Below the pieces are notes generated by a model, which was not told the DNA's origin, ran no database searches, and saw nothing but the letters and a program-made list of their open reading frames with translations. Made by a program: the position numbers and the translations under genes. A DNA stretch of 64,000 bases from Actinoplanes utahensis (GTDB lineage Bacteria; Actinomycetota; Actinomycetes; Mycobacteriales; Micromonosporaceae): assembly GCF_016862455.1 (NCBI RefSeq), contig NZ_BOMZ01000026.1, forward strand, positions 62,001 to 126,000. The letters run 5' to 3'. How positions within the stretch are numbered: the stretch's first letter is position 1; each line of letters opens with the position of its first letter. This document shows positions 26,336-34,983 of this stretch, one piece after another.

Positions 26336-27499
26336 ATGGAGAACATGGTGGCCGAAACCGGGAAACGCCGACCACCCTTGTGGGCTCGGCTGTGTGTGGC
26401 CTTCGGGGTGGTGCTGCTGCTGGCCGGCATCGGCACGGTGGTGGCCGGCCGAGCGCTGGTCGGCCGGTACACCGACGCCGTCACCGACAACACCCTGCTC
26501 GAGGACATCGACGTCAACGGGAACGCCGCGGTGGCCGCCGAGCCGGACCCGGACATCGACGGCCCGCTGAACCTGCTGCTGGTCGGCATCGACCCGCGCG
26601 ACAACCAGACCGCGCCGCTGGCCGACTCGATCATCGTGGCGCACATCCCGCGGGACCGGCACAGCGCCTACCTCTTCTCCATGCCGCGGGACCTGCGCGT
26701 GGAGATCCCGGCCTTCGACAAGTCGAAGACCGGGGAGCAGACCGACAAGATCAACGCCGCGATGTCGCTCGGCAGCCGGCTGGGCGGCAACAGGTACAGC
26801 GTCCCGCAGGGCTTCCAGCTGCTGGCGAAGACCGTCGGCAACGTCACCGGGATCAAGAAGTTCGACGCCGCGGCGATCGTCAACTTCGGCGGTTTCAAGA
26901 AGATCGTCGAGGCGATGGGCGGCGTCGAGATGGTCATCGACATGGACGTGAAGTCCGAGCACCTCAAGCCGGACGGCAGCCCCCGCGACCGCAAACCCGG
27001 ATGTCAGACGCATCACAACTGCTCCCGGCCGTACACCGGGCCGCAGCGGTTCTACCAGAAGAGCGACAAACCGGTGCAGCTGAAGGCGTGGGAGGCCCTC
27101 GACTACGTCCGCCAGCGGTACGGCAACGCCGGCACCGCGATGGACGACTACGACCGGCAGCGGCATCAGCAGCAGTTCATCAAGGCGATGGCGAAGCAGG
27201 CGATGAGCCGGGACGTGGTCACCAACCCGGCCAAGCTGCTCGACGTGATGGAGGCGGCCGGCGACTCGCTCACCTTCTCCGGCGGCGACCACTCCATCGT
27301 GGAATGGGCGCTCGAGCTGAAAAGCCTGAACGTGGACGACATGGTCACCGTGAAACTGCCGGCCGAAGGCATCAACAGCGGCGGCTACCAGGGCGAGCGG
27401 CTGCTGCCCGAGGCGGCCGGCTTCTTCCAGGCCGTCCGGGAGGACCGGTTGCGGTCCTTCCTGCTCGACCATCCCGAGTTCATCAGCAAGGGGAAATGA
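26336..27499 (+). CDS. LytR-CpsA-Psr (LCP) family cell-wall glycopolymer ligase
   Basis: About 387 residues. One N-terminal membrane anchor (LCVAFGVVLLLAGIGTVVAG) places the catalytic domain outside. LLLVGIDPRDNQTAPLADSI and LFSMPRDLRVEIP contain the conserved Asp and Arg residues that hold the polyprenyl-pyrophosphate head; GGVEMVIDMDV and YVRQRYG-x-DDYDRQRHQQ complete the motif set. It transfers secondary polymers onto peptidoglycan. ATG 26345 is an alternative start with a better-spaced GGGGGA. The TPR-like gene overlaps its stop by 4 bp. Confidence 0.9.
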   Translation: MENMVAETGKRRPPLWARLCVAFGVVLLLAGIGTVVAGRALVGRYTDAVTDNTLLEDIDVNGNAAVAAEPDPDIDGPLNLLLVGIDPRDNQTAPLADSIIVAHIPRDRHSAYLFSMPRDLRVEIPAFDKSKTGEQTDKINAAMSLGSRLGGNRYSVPQGFQLLAKTVGNVTGIKKFDAAAIVNFGGFKKIVEAMGGVEMVIDMDVKSEHLKPDGSPRDRKPGCQTHHNCSRPYTGPQRFYQKSDKPVQLKAWEALDYVRQRYGNAGTAMDDYDRQRHQQQFIKAMAKQAMSRDVVTNPAKLLDVMEAAGDSLTFSGGDHSIVEWALELKSLNVDDMVTVKLPAEGINSGGYQGERLLPEAAGFFQAVREDRLRSFLLDHPEFISKGK

Positions 27500-28365
27500 C
27501 CGCCCATCCGGCCGTCGACGCCGTGGTGCGGGAGATCGCCGAGCGCACCGCGGCACGCGACGTCGCCGGCACCGCACGGCTCCGGCTGCGGGTGGCGTAC
27601 CTGTTGCGCGACGCCGGCCGGTGGGAGGACGCGACCGAGGCGGCCGAGGCGGCGGTGCGCGCCCTGGATCGGGCCGGCCTCGGCGAGACCGCGATGACCG
27701 CTCGTCACCTGCTGCTGGAGCTGTACGGGCGGGTGCCCGGGCAGCAGCAGGAGACGATCGCCCTGCTCGACGAGATGCTGGCGTCGCCGTACCTGCGGGA
27801 GCCTCGGCCACCTCGCGCCGCCGTTCTGGAACGCGCCGCGACGACGAGCGGGCGCCGGGACCCGGTGGCGATGCTGCTGGAGGCCGCCGACATCCACCGG
27901 GCGGCCGGTGACCGGGGGGCGGAGGCGCGGGCCGTGCTGGACGCTCTCGGCAGGGTCGGCCAACCGCCGGCGGACTGGCCGGCGCTGGTGTCCCGGGTGG
28001 ACGGTCTGATCGACGCCGGCCTGGTCGAGGAGCGGTCGCTGCGCTCGGTGCAGGCCGAGCTGTGCCGGCTGGAGGGGTACGGCGGCCGGCTGGAGCAGGC
28101 ACTGGAACGGGCCCGCCGCCACCCCGGTGATCACGGCGAGCTGCGGATCCGGGAGGCGTTCCTGCTGCTCGGGCTGGGCCGTCATGCCGAGGCCGAGGCG
28201 CTGGCCCGGCCGTGGGCCACCGACGAGGCGGACGACCTGTTCTGGGAGGCGTGCGTGATCGTCGTCGGGAGCCTGCGGGCCCGCGGTCGGGAGGACGACG
28301 CCGTCGCCTTCCTGGGCGCTCACGGCCTGACCCTCGCCGACATGCACGACGTTCACCTGGACTGA
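27496..28365 (+). CDS. TPR-like helical repeat protein
   Basis: 289 residues, almost entirely alpha-helical and Ala/Arg/Leu-rich. Repeating units such as RLRVAYLLRDAGRWEDATEA, LEAADIHRAAGDRGAEARAV and REAFLLLGLGRHAEAEALAR fit tetratricopeptide-like helix pairs. No catalytic motif or signal is seen, so it is probably a cytoplasmic scaffold. ATGA overlap with the LCP gene implies coupled translation and perhaps a shared task, but no function can be named. Confidence 0.72.
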   Translation: MTAHPAVDAVVREIAERTAARDVAGTARLRLRVAYLLRDAGRWEDATEAAEAAVRALDRAGLGETAMTARHLLLELYGRVPGQQQETIALLDEMLASPYLREPRPPRAAVLERAATTSGRRDPVAMLLEAADIHRAAGDRGAEARAVLDALGRVGQPPADWPALVSRVDGLIDAGLVEERSLRSVQAELCRLEGYGGRLEQALERARRHPGDHGELRIREAFLLLGLGRHAEAEALARPWATDEADDLFWEACVIVVGSLRARGREDDAVAFLGAHGLTLADMHDVHLD

Positions 28366-28383
28366 CCGGCCACCGGCCGGGTC

Positions 28384-29067
28384 TCAGCCGGCGACGGCTC
28401 TGCGGAAGGCCTCCACGGCCAGGCCCGAGACGGCACGGCCGTGACCGAAGACGGCGTGGTCGAACTCCAGGTCGGCGAGACGGGCCAGGCTCTGACCGGC
28501 CCGGGCCGGGTCGGCGGTGAACATGTGCGGCGGGCCGCTGACCTTGCCGCGGCGGCTGCCGGCGGCGTCACCGGCGAAGAGGATGCCGCCGGCCCGGTCC
28601 AGCAGGTAGGAGACGTGCCCGCGGGTGTGGCCCGGTGTGTGCAGGGCGGTGAACCCGGGCAGCGGCTCGGCGCCGTCGGTGGTGATCAGCTGGTCGACCT
28701 TGGTGGTCTCGACCGTGCCGACCAGGCGGGCGGCCAGCTTCGCGAGCCGGCCCACGGGCGGGGAAGGCGGGATGTGACCGGCGATCCACGGAACCTCGGC
28801 GGCGTGCGCGACGACCCGGGCGCCGGTTCGTCTCCGCAGGTCGGCGAGGCTCCCCACATGATCGGCGTGATGGTGGGTGACCAGGATCGTGGTCACCTCG
28901 CCGAGGGCCCGGCCGATGCCCTTCAGGCCGCGCTCGATCAACGGCGAGCGGCCGGGCAGCCCGGTGTCGATCAGGACCACACCGTCGTCGGTGACGACCA
29001 CGTGCACGTTGACATAACCCAGGCGGAGCTCGAAGACCCCGTCGACCACCTCTCGCACGACGATCAT
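28384..29067 (-). CDS. MBL-fold metallohydrolase
   Basis: 227 residues. The metal-binding motif is THHHADHVG; further ligands are in HTPGHTRGHVSYLL, FAGDAAG and VFGHGRAVSG. This is the full set for a two-zinc MBL hydrolase of the glyoxalase II/lactonase-like branch. No signal peptide, so cytoplasmic. Substrate is unknown. It is convergent with the TPR-like gene, with an 18-bp GC-rich gap able to form a short CCGGCC/GGCCGG stem. Confidence 0.86.
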   Translation of the reverse strand: MIVVREVVDGVFELRLGYVNVHVVVTDDGVVLIDTGLPGRSPLIERGLKGIGRALGEVTTILVTHHHADHVGSLADLRRRTGARVVAHAAEVPWIAGHIPPSPPVGRLAKLAARLVGTVETTKVDQLITTDGAEPLPGFTALHTPGHTRGHVSYLLDRAGGILFAGDAAGSRRGKVSGPPHMFTADPARAGQSLARLADLEFDHAVFGHGRAVSGLAVEAFRRAVAG

Positions 29068-29367
29068 TCTGTCAGGTGAGAAGAAGGGGTACGGGCCAGG
29101 CAGCGCGACGACCGCAACCGGACCGTCCCGTGGCCCCCGCGCGGGGTGGCTGCCCGGTCACGGCCGAAGCGCGGGCTGCGGGCCGGATGCGATGGTCCCG
29201 GTCACCCCACCCGTCCCCCCGGCCTCGTCACCCACGGCGGGCGCGGAATGCCCGCGACGTCGTGGACCGGCGGAGGCGGCGAACAGGCGAATGATCTTCA
29301 CAGGATGCAACGGCGGCCGGAAGGGGTAGGTAAGAATGCTGTCGCCAACGAATGGAAGGACAGCGGA
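29068..29367. other. Gene-free divergent promoter region
   Basis: I find no convincing gene in these 300 bp. TAGGTAAGAAT around 29325-29340 could serve as a promoter for the plus-strand gene at 29368, leaving a short leader with AAGGA. No repeat is evident. Confidence 0.35.
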
Positions 29368-29871
29368 GTGACGGATCAACCGCTCTATGCCGAACTGGGA
29401 TTCACCGATGCCGAGTGGGGGCTGCTGACCGGGTTGCCGCAGTCGGTGCTCACCGCGGCGAGCGCCGCCAGCCCCGACAGCGCCCGCAAGACCCGGGCCG
29501 AGAGCGCGGCGGGACTGGACCGGATCTCGGACGCCCGCGCGTCGGCGAGCCCGCTGGTCGCGGCAATCGCGCGGACCGCGGTGGCGGAGGCCGGGGACCC
29601 GGAGATCGGTGAGGAGGCGCCGGTGATCCAGCCCAGCGACCCGGCCGGGTACGCCGCGGACGTGGTGGGCCGGGCCGCCGAGGTGTCGGCGCTGCTGGCG
29701 GCGAAGGCCTCGCCGGCCGACGCCGAGACCTACAAGCACTGGCTGGTGGAGATCGCCGACGAGGTGGTGGGCGCGGCCTCCACCGGCGGCCTGCTGGGCA
29801 TCGGCGGCGAGACCGTCACCGAGAGCGAGCGCACGTTCCGCGACGACCTGGCCAAGGCCCTCGCGAGCTGA
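29368..29871 (+). CDS. Conserved hypothetical protein (167 aa)
   Basis: GTG 29368 lies downstream of GGAAGGA and reads MTDQPLYAELGFTDAEWGLL, a plausible native N terminus. The protein is acidic and Ala-rich, without membrane segments: LPQSVLTAASAASPDSARKT, then AETYKHWLVEIADEVVGAAS and GLLGIGGETVTESER near the end. No family is recognised. Upstream codons in the same frame have atypical composition and are not likely coding. Copy B of the dispersed inverted repeat starts 9 bp after its stop. Confidence 0.7.
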   Translation: MTDQPLYAELGFTDAEWGLLTGLPQSVLTAASAASPDSARKTRAESAAGLDRISDARASASPLVAAIARTAVAEAGDPEIGEEAPVIQPSDPAGYAADVVGRAAEVSALLAAKASPADAETYKHWLVEIADEVVGAASTGGLLGIGGETVTESERTFRDDLAKALAS

Positions 29872-29879
29872 CCCACCCC

Positions 29880-29932
29880 GGCTGGTCCTCAGTGCCGTCT
29901 CGCGTCCCCGGAGACAGCACTGAGGACCAGCC
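29880..29932. repeat. Dispersed 53-bp inverted repeat, copy B (between convergent genes)
   Basis: The left arm GGCTGGT-CC-TCAGTGCCGTCTC is 29880-29901, the 9-nt loop GCGTCCCCG is 29902-29910, and the right arm GAGACAGCACTGA-GG-ACCAGCC is 29911-29932. 21 of 22 positions pair, and the exception is a G-U in minus-strand RNA. It sits between the stops of the hypothetical gene and the FAD monooxygenase gene. Confidence 0.85.
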
Positions 29933-29950
29933 GCATCGGTCCCGGATCTG

Positions 29951-31066
29951 TCAGGTGGGTGGGCGCCACCCCAGGATCGGATCCATCTGCCGCAGGACCA
30001 GGTCGGGACCGAGCCGGCCGCCGAGGGACATCGCGGAGTTGCGCAGACGTTCGGCGAGCGGACCGTTCAGGCCGGCCATCCGGGCGATCCGGCGGGACGC
30101 GCGGGCCACGGCGGTGGTGCGGGCCAGGCGGGCCGCGGAGTACGCGGGAAGATCGTCCGCGTGCCGGGCCAGGACCAACGCGTCCTCGAGGGCCTGGCAG
30201 GCGCCCTGCCCCAGGTTCGGGGTCATCGCGTGGGCCGCGTCGCCGATCAGGGCGACCTTCCCGGCGTGGTAACGCGGGAGCGGCTCGTCGAGGCAGCGGA
30301 TGTCGGTGCGGACCACCTCGGCCGCCGCGGCGATCAGGGCCGGGATCGGCTCGTGCCAGTCGCCGAAGAGGCGCAGCATCTCGGCTTTCTCGTCGGCGGC
30401 CCGGCCACCGGCCGGGGCGGGCGCGGTGGCGTAGCAGTAGACCCGGCCGTCGCCGAGCACCGCGGTTCCGAAGACCCGCCCGGCGCCCCACGTCTCCGAC
30501 GGGATCACGGTCCCGTCCGGGTGCGGGACGACGATCCGCCAGCTCGTCACTCCGGTGTAGACCGGCCCGGGGTGTGCCGGGAACAGCGTGGCCCGTACCG
30601 CTGAATGCAGTCCGTCGGCCGCGACCACCAGGTCGGCCGTGAGCGGGCCGTCCGCCGTGCCCACCGTCCCGGTCTCCGCGTCCACGTCGCCGGCCGGCAG
30701 GCCGAGCCGCAGCGTGCCCGGCGCCAGGCCGTCGGTGAGCGCGTCGACCAGGGTGGCCCGGTGCACGAGGATGACCGGCTCGCCGTACCGTTCGGCGGCC
30801 TTCGTCGCGTCGGTCCGGGAGATCCAGCCGCCGTCCGGGCGCCGGATGCCCGCCGCGCCCTGCAACGCCGACAGTCCGCGGATCCGCTCGCCGACGCCGA
30901 GCGCGTCGAGGACCCGCAACGCGTTGGGGGCGACCGCGAGACCGGCGCCGACCGGTTCCAGACGGGACGCCCGTTCGCAGACGGTCACCTCCCAGCCGCG
31001 CCGCTGGAGCGCCAACGCCGCCGCCAGTCCACCGATTCCGGCTCCGACCACCACCGCATGTGCCAT
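29951..31066 (-). CDS. FAD-dependent monooxygenase
   Basis: 371 residues. FAD motif GAGIGG (8-13), VVAADGLHSAVR in the middle and LIGDAAHAMTPNLGQGACQA toward the C terminus are the three flavin signatures of the salicylate-hydroxylase/PHBH class. It probably hydroxylates an aromatic compound with NAD(P)H. ATG 31066 has AGGATCAGGA just upstream. It is divergent from an AraC-type regulator 41 bp away, which may control it. Confidence 0.88.
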   Translation of the reverse strand: MAHAVVVGAGIGGLAAALALQRRGWEVTVCERASRLEPVGAGLAVAPNALRVLDALGVGERIRGLSALQGAAGIRRPDGGWISRTDATKAAERYGEPVILVHRATLVDALTDGLAPGTLRLGLPAGDVDAETGTVGTADGPLTADLVVAADGLHSAVRATLFPAHPGPVYTGVTSWRIVVPHPDGTVIPSETWGAGRVFGTAVLGDGRVYCYATAPAPAGGRAADEKAEMLRLFGDWHEPIPALIAAAAEVVRTDIRCLDEPLPRYHAGKVALIGDAAHAMTPNLGQGACQALEDALVLARHADDLPAYSAARLARTTAVARASRRIARMAGLNGPLAERLRNSAMSLGGRLGPDLVLRQMDPILGWRPPT

Positions 31067-31107
31067 GTCCTGATCCTCGCACCCCGGTCTCCGGGCAGAC
31101 TGGGGCC

Positions 31108-31935
31108 ATGGACGAGTACGCGATGGCATCGCCCGCTCCCGGCTTGCGTCCTTACGTCGCGTCCTACGTCGGGTACCGGCAGCACGGTCTCGCCCCGGCC
31201 GTGCACCGGGGTCTGCCGTCACTCCATCTGACCCTCATCCTGACCTTGGACGAGCCGCTCGTCGTCGCCGCCCACCCGGATCCGCGGCAGGCGCCCGGCC
31301 GGTTCGACTCGCTGCTCGGCGGGCTGCATCTGGCGCCCGCGCTGATCACCCACGACGGCAGCCAGTCGGGGGTGGAGATCGCGGTGCATCCGCTCGGCTG
31401 CCGGGCCCTGCTCGGCCGGCCCGCCGCCGAGCTCGCCAACGTCGACGTGGACGCGACAGCCGTCTTCGGCGACCGGTTCGTGGCCGAGGTCCGGGAGCGC
31501 CTGTCCGCGGCCCCGGACTGGCCGGCCCGGTTCGCCCTGCTCGACCGGGTTCTGACCCGGCGGGTCCGGACCTCGCCGTCGCCGGATCGGATCTCGCAGG
31601 CGTTCCATCTGCTGACCCGGGGGTACCCGATCGGCACGGTCGCCGACCGGATCGGCTGGAGCGGCCGTCATCTCACCGACCGGTTCCGCGCCGAGGTCGG
31701 CCTGCGCCCGAAGGAGGCCGCCCGGGTGGCCCGGTTCGACCGTGCCCGCCGGTCGATCCGCCCCGGCGTCCGGCTGGCCGACGTGGCCGCCGCGCACGGG
31801 TACGCCGACCAGTCGCACCTGGTCCGCGACTTCCAGGCGTTCGCCGGGTGTTCCCCGTCCCGGTGGCTGGCCGACGAGTTCGGTTTCGTCCAAGCGCTCG
31901 CCGCCGTCACCGACGACGATGGGAGGCATGACTGA
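31108..31935 (+). CDS. AraC-family transcriptional regulator
   Basis: 275 residues. The C-terminal double helix-turn-helix is RGYPIGTVADRIGWSGRHLT followed by RLADVAAAHGYADQSHLVRD, with the usual FQAFAGCSPSRW end. The N-terminal part, PGLRPYVASYVGYRQHG, matches AraC proteins with a DUF6597-like sensor. It likely acts on the divergent monooxygenase and on the VOC gene that overlaps its 3' end by 8 bp. Confidence 0.86.
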   Translation: MDEYAMASPAPGLRPYVASYVGYRQHGLAPAVHRGLPSLHLTLILTLDEPLVVAAHPDPRQAPGRFDSLLGGLHLAPALITHDGSQSGVEIAVHPLGCRALLGRPAAELANVDVDATAVFGDRFVAEVRERLSAAPDWPARFALLDRVLTRRVRTSPSPDRISQAFHLLTRGYPIGTVADRIGWSGRHLTDRFRAEVGLRPKEAARVARFDRARRSIRPGVRLADVAAAHGYADQSHLVRDFQAFAGCSPSRWLADEFGFVQALAAVTDDDGRHD

Positions 31936-32347
31936 CATCTCGACGCCCGCGCCACAGGTGTGGCCCACGGTGATCGCGAACGACGCCCGTGCCCTGATCC
32001 GTTTCCTCGTCGACGTGTTCGGTTTCGAGGAGACCGTCGTGCACGGTGACGGCGACATCGTCCACCACTGCGAACTGTCGTGGCCTCCCGGCGGCGGCAT
32101 CATGATCGGCTCGGTAGGCGGCGACCCCGGGAACCCGTGGAGCCGACTGCCGCCCGGAGCGTTCGGCGCCTACGTGGTCACCGACGACGTCGACGCCCTG
32201 CACGACCGCGCGGCCGCGGCCGGAGCCGAGATCGTCCGCAAGCTCAACGACACCGATTACGGCTCCCGCGAGTTCACGGCCCGCGACCCGGAGGGCAACC
32301 TGTGGTCGTTCGGCACGTACCGCGGGGCGCCGCGCGGGAGGGGCTAA
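31928..32347 (+). CDS. VOC-family (glyoxalase-like) protein
   Basis: 139 residues, two beta-alpha-beta-beta-beta modules: QVWPTVIANDARALIRFLVD then FGFEETVVHGDGDIVHHCEL, ending ARDPEGNLWSFGTYRG. The VOC fold serves glyoxalases, antibiotic-binding proteins and methyltransferase-like demethylases; it cannot be assigned further. ATG 31928 is preceded by GGGAGG inside the AraC gene, so translation is coupled. It overlaps the convergent response regulator gene by 4 bp. Confidence 0.85.
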   Translation: MTDISTPAPQVWPTVIANDARALIRFLVDVFGFEETVVHGDGDIVHHCELSWPPGGGIMIGSVGGDPGNPWSRLPPGAFGAYVVTDDVDALHDRAAAAGAEIVRKLNDTDYGSREFTARDPEGNLWSFGTYRGAPRGRG

Positions 32348-32970
32348 TCGCGGCGGATCAGCCCCTGCTCGATGGCGGTGGCGACGGCGGAGGCCCGGTC
32401 GCGGACGCCGAGTTTGGCGTAGGCGTGCAGCAGGTGGGTCTTCACCGTGGCCTCGCTGATGAAGAGGCGGCCGGCGGTCTCCCGGTTGGTGCAGCCGCGG
32501 GCGATCAGGGTCAACACCTCGATCTCGCGGTGGCTCAGCGGCTCCTTGGCCGGGGAGCGGAGCTGGCCCATCAGCCGGCCGGCGACGGCCGGGGACAGCA
32601 CCGACTCCCCGCGGTGGGCGGCCAGGACGGCGCGGAAGAGGTCCTCGCGCGGGGTGTCCTTGAGGAGGTAACCGGTGGCGCCGGCCTTGATCGCCGGGAG
32701 CACGTCGCTGTCGGTGTCGTAGGTGGTCAGCACCAGGACACGGGCCGAACTGCCGCGGGACCGCAGTTCGCGGATGGTGCTGACACCGTCCAGGACCGGC
32801 ATGCGCAGGTCCATCAGGATCACGTCGGGGGTGACGGCCTCGGTGACGGCGAGGGCTTCCCGGCCGTCACCGGCCTCACCGAGGACGGTGAAGCGGTCGT
32901 CGCCGTCGAACATGCCGCGCAGCCCGTCCCGTACCACCGGGTGGTCGTCGACGATGACGATCCTGATCAT
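32344..32970 (-). CDS. NarL/FixJ-type response regulator
   Basis: 208 residues. The receiver has D9-D10 and phosphoacceptor D54 in VILMDLRMPVLDG, with K in YLLKDTPR. The LuxR-type helix-turn-helix is LSHREIEVLTLIARGCTNRE to ISEATVKTHLLHAYAKLGV. It is the last gene of a minus-strand run with its kinase (4-bp overlap) and an ABC exporter, so it probably controls that exporter. Confidence 0.92.
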   Translation of the reverse strand: MIRIVIVDDHPVVRDGLRGMFDGDDRFTVLGEAGDGREALAVTEAVTPDVILMDLRMPVLDGVSTIRELRSRGSSARVLVLTTYDTDSDVLPAIKAGATGYLLKDTPREDLFRAVLAAHRGESVLSPAVAGRLMGQLRSPAKEPLSHREIEVLTLIARGCTNRETAGRLFISEATVKTHLLHAYAKLGVRDRASAVATAIEQGLIRRD

Positions 32971-34235
32971 GTGGTTCCCCCGATCGCGAGGGCGGGCACG
33001 CACGCGGAGATCGCGGTGCCGGCGCCCGGTTCCGATTCCACCTCGAGGGTTCCGGCGATGCGGGTGAGGCGTTCCCGCATCGCCTGCAGTCCGAATCCGC
33101 CCTGCTCGGTGATCTCTCGTGGCGTGGCGAGGTCGAAGCCGGCGCCGTCGTCCCGGACGTCCAGCGTGATCACGTCCTCCATGTAGGACAGGGTCAGCCC
33201 GACCCGGCCGGCCGCGGCATGCCGGGCGACGTTGGCCAGGGCCTCCTGGGCGGTCCGCAACAGCGTCGTCTCGATCTCCGGCAGCATCGGCCGGACCGTC
33301 CCGGTGACGGTCAGGTCGGCGCGCACCTCGTGCAGGCCGGACCAGGCCTGCACGACCTCGTCGAGCGCTTCGGGCAGGCGGGCCTCGTCGAGCTGCTGCG
33401 GGCGCAGCGCCTGCACCGACCGGCGGGCCTCGGTGAGGCTCTCCCGGGCGAGGCGTTTCGCGGCGGCCAGGTGCCGGTCGCGTTCGACCGGGTGCGACTC
33501 GGCGGCCTCGAGCTGGGTGACGATGCCGGTCAACCCCTGAGCGAGCACGTCGTGGATCTCGCCGGCCATCCGCTGCCGCTCGTTGAGGACGCCCGCCTCG
33601 TGCGCCTGGACCAGGAGCTGGGCGTGCAGTCCGGCGTTCTCCTGGAGGGCGGCGGCGAGTTTCGCGTTGGCCTCGGCGAGGGCGTCGATGCGGTTCTCGC
33701 GCCGCTGCGAGCGCTGGTCCTCGCGGACGCTCACGTAGGTCATGATCCCGGCGATCAGCAGGTTGGCGGCCAGGACCGTCACGTAGATGACCGGGCCGTC
33801 GTCGTCCGCGTACGTCTGCGGGCCGCCGACCTGGGACAGGGCGTTGATCGCGGCGACCGGGACCACCCCGGCCAGCTGCCAGAAGCCGGGCATCGCGTAG
33901 CCGACGAAGATGTAGCCGGTCCAGGTGAAGATGCCGAAGAGCGGGCTGCACAGCACGAGCAGCAGGCCGATGGCCAGCCAGCCGGCCAGGAAGACGATCA
34001 TCAACGGCCGGCGGTCGGCCCAGGCCGGGTGGAGGTCGATCCACCAGGCCATCCAGCCGGCGGCGAGCGCGGTGACGGCCAGGCTGACGGGCAGGCCCTG
34101 CTGGGGCAGTTCCTCGACGTTGCGGGCCAGGAACGTCAGCAACAGCGCGCCGAACAGGGTTCCGTACGTCAGGAGAGGGCGCCAGAGGTCCCAGTCGTAA
34201 CCGCCCATGCCGTCCAGCGCCTTCGGCTGCCCCAT
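32967..34235 (-). CDS. NarL-type sensor histidine kinase
   Basis: 422 residues. Five to six membrane segments (about 20-175) precede a coiled coil (IDALAEANAKLAAALQENAG), the HisKA_3 site GEIHDVLAQGLTGI and an ATPase domain with QEALANVARHA, DDGAGFD and GGFGLQAMRERL. There is no separate extracellular domain, so sensing is probably within the membrane. ATG 34235 has GGGAG five nt upstream. It partners the regulator at 32344. Confidence 0.9.
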   Translation of the reverse strand: MGQPKALDGMGGYDWDLWRPLLTYGTLFGALLLTFLARNVEELPQQGLPVSLAVTALAAGWMAWWIDLHPAWADRRPLMIVFLAGWLAIGLLLVLCSPLFGIFTWTGYIFVGYAMPGFWQLAGVVPVAAINALSQVGGPQTYADDDGPVIYVTVLAANLLIAGIMTYVSVREDQRSQRRENRIDALAEANAKLAAALQENAGLHAQLLVQAHEAGVLNERQRMAGEIHDVLAQGLTGIVTQLEAAESHPVERDRHLAAAKRLARESLTEARRSVQALRPQQLDEARLPEALDEVVQAWSGLHEVRADLTVTGTVRPMLPEIETTLLRTAQEALANVARHAAAGRVGLTLSYMEDVITLDVRDDGAGFDLATPREITEQGGFGLQAMRERLTRIAGTLEVESEPGAGTAISACVPALAIGGTT

Positions 34236-34237
34236 CG

Positions 34238-34978
34238 TCACTCCCAGCGGAAGAACTTCACCGCGGCGGCCCCGCAGATCACCAGGTATCCGATGAGTAC
34301 GGTAATCGACAGGAACGCCGGCGACTGTCCCGCGAGGGCGTCGGTCATCAGATCCTGCCCGGCCGCGAACGGGGTGAAGTCGCCGAGCCGCCGCAGCAAC
34401 TCGGGCATCAGCTCGCGCGGCACCCACAGCCCGGCCAGGAACATCAGCGGGAAGAACAGGAACGTGCCGATCGCGTTGGCGGTCTTGCCGGACGGCGCCA
34501 CCGCGGCCAGCAGCAGGCCCACCGCGAACGCCCCGGAGCAGTTGAGCAGGATCGCGACCAGGAGCAGCAGCGGCGACTCCGGGATCGGCACGTCGAAGGC
34601 GAGATTGGCCACTGTGTACACGAGAACGGCCGACACCAGCACGGTGAGCAGGTTCATCGCCAGTTGGGCGCCGAGGAGCAGCCCCGGCCGTACCGGAGTG
34701 GTGGCCAGCCGGCGCAGGATGCCGCGTTCCCGGTAGGTGGCGAGCACCGAGGGCAGGCCCTGCAGGCCGATGATGCCGATGGCGAGGCCGAGCGCCAGCC
34801 CGGCGTAGACGTCGATCAGCCGGAGCCCGCCGAGCTCCGGCGGGGTCTCCTGCATGGTCGGCACGTTGCCGAGGATGGCGATCAGCAGCACCGGGAAGAG
34901 CAGGGTGAAGAAGATGTAGACCGGTTCGCGGAAGGTGATCTTGAGTTCGGTCAGGGTCAGCTTGAGAAAGACGGACAT
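34238..34978 (-). CDS. ABC-2 type transporter permease
   Basis: 246 residues with six hydrophobic segments. ITFREPVYIFFTLLFPVLLI is the typical first helix of drug and polysaccharide exporters, YRERGILRRLATTP is the cytoplasmic coupling region and FLFFPLMFLAGLWVPRELMP the conserved ABC-2 membrane motif. With the adjacent ATPase it forms an exporter, possibly of a lipid or antibiotic. ATG 34978 is preferred over GTG 34987, which overlaps the ATPase stop. Confidence 0.9.
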   Translation of the reverse strand: MSVFLKLTLTELKITFREPVYIFFTLLFPVLLIAILGNVPTMQETPPELGGLRLIDVYAGLALGLAIGIIGLQGLPSVLATYRERGILRRLATTPVRPGLLLGAQLAMNLLTVLVSAVLVYTVANLAFDVPIPESPLLLLVAILLNCSGAFAVGLLLAAVAPSGKTANAIGTFLFFPLMFLAGLWVPRELMPELLRRLGDFTPFAAGQDLMTDALAGQSPAFLSITVLIGYLVICGAAAVKFFRWE

Positions 34979-34983
34979 GGTGA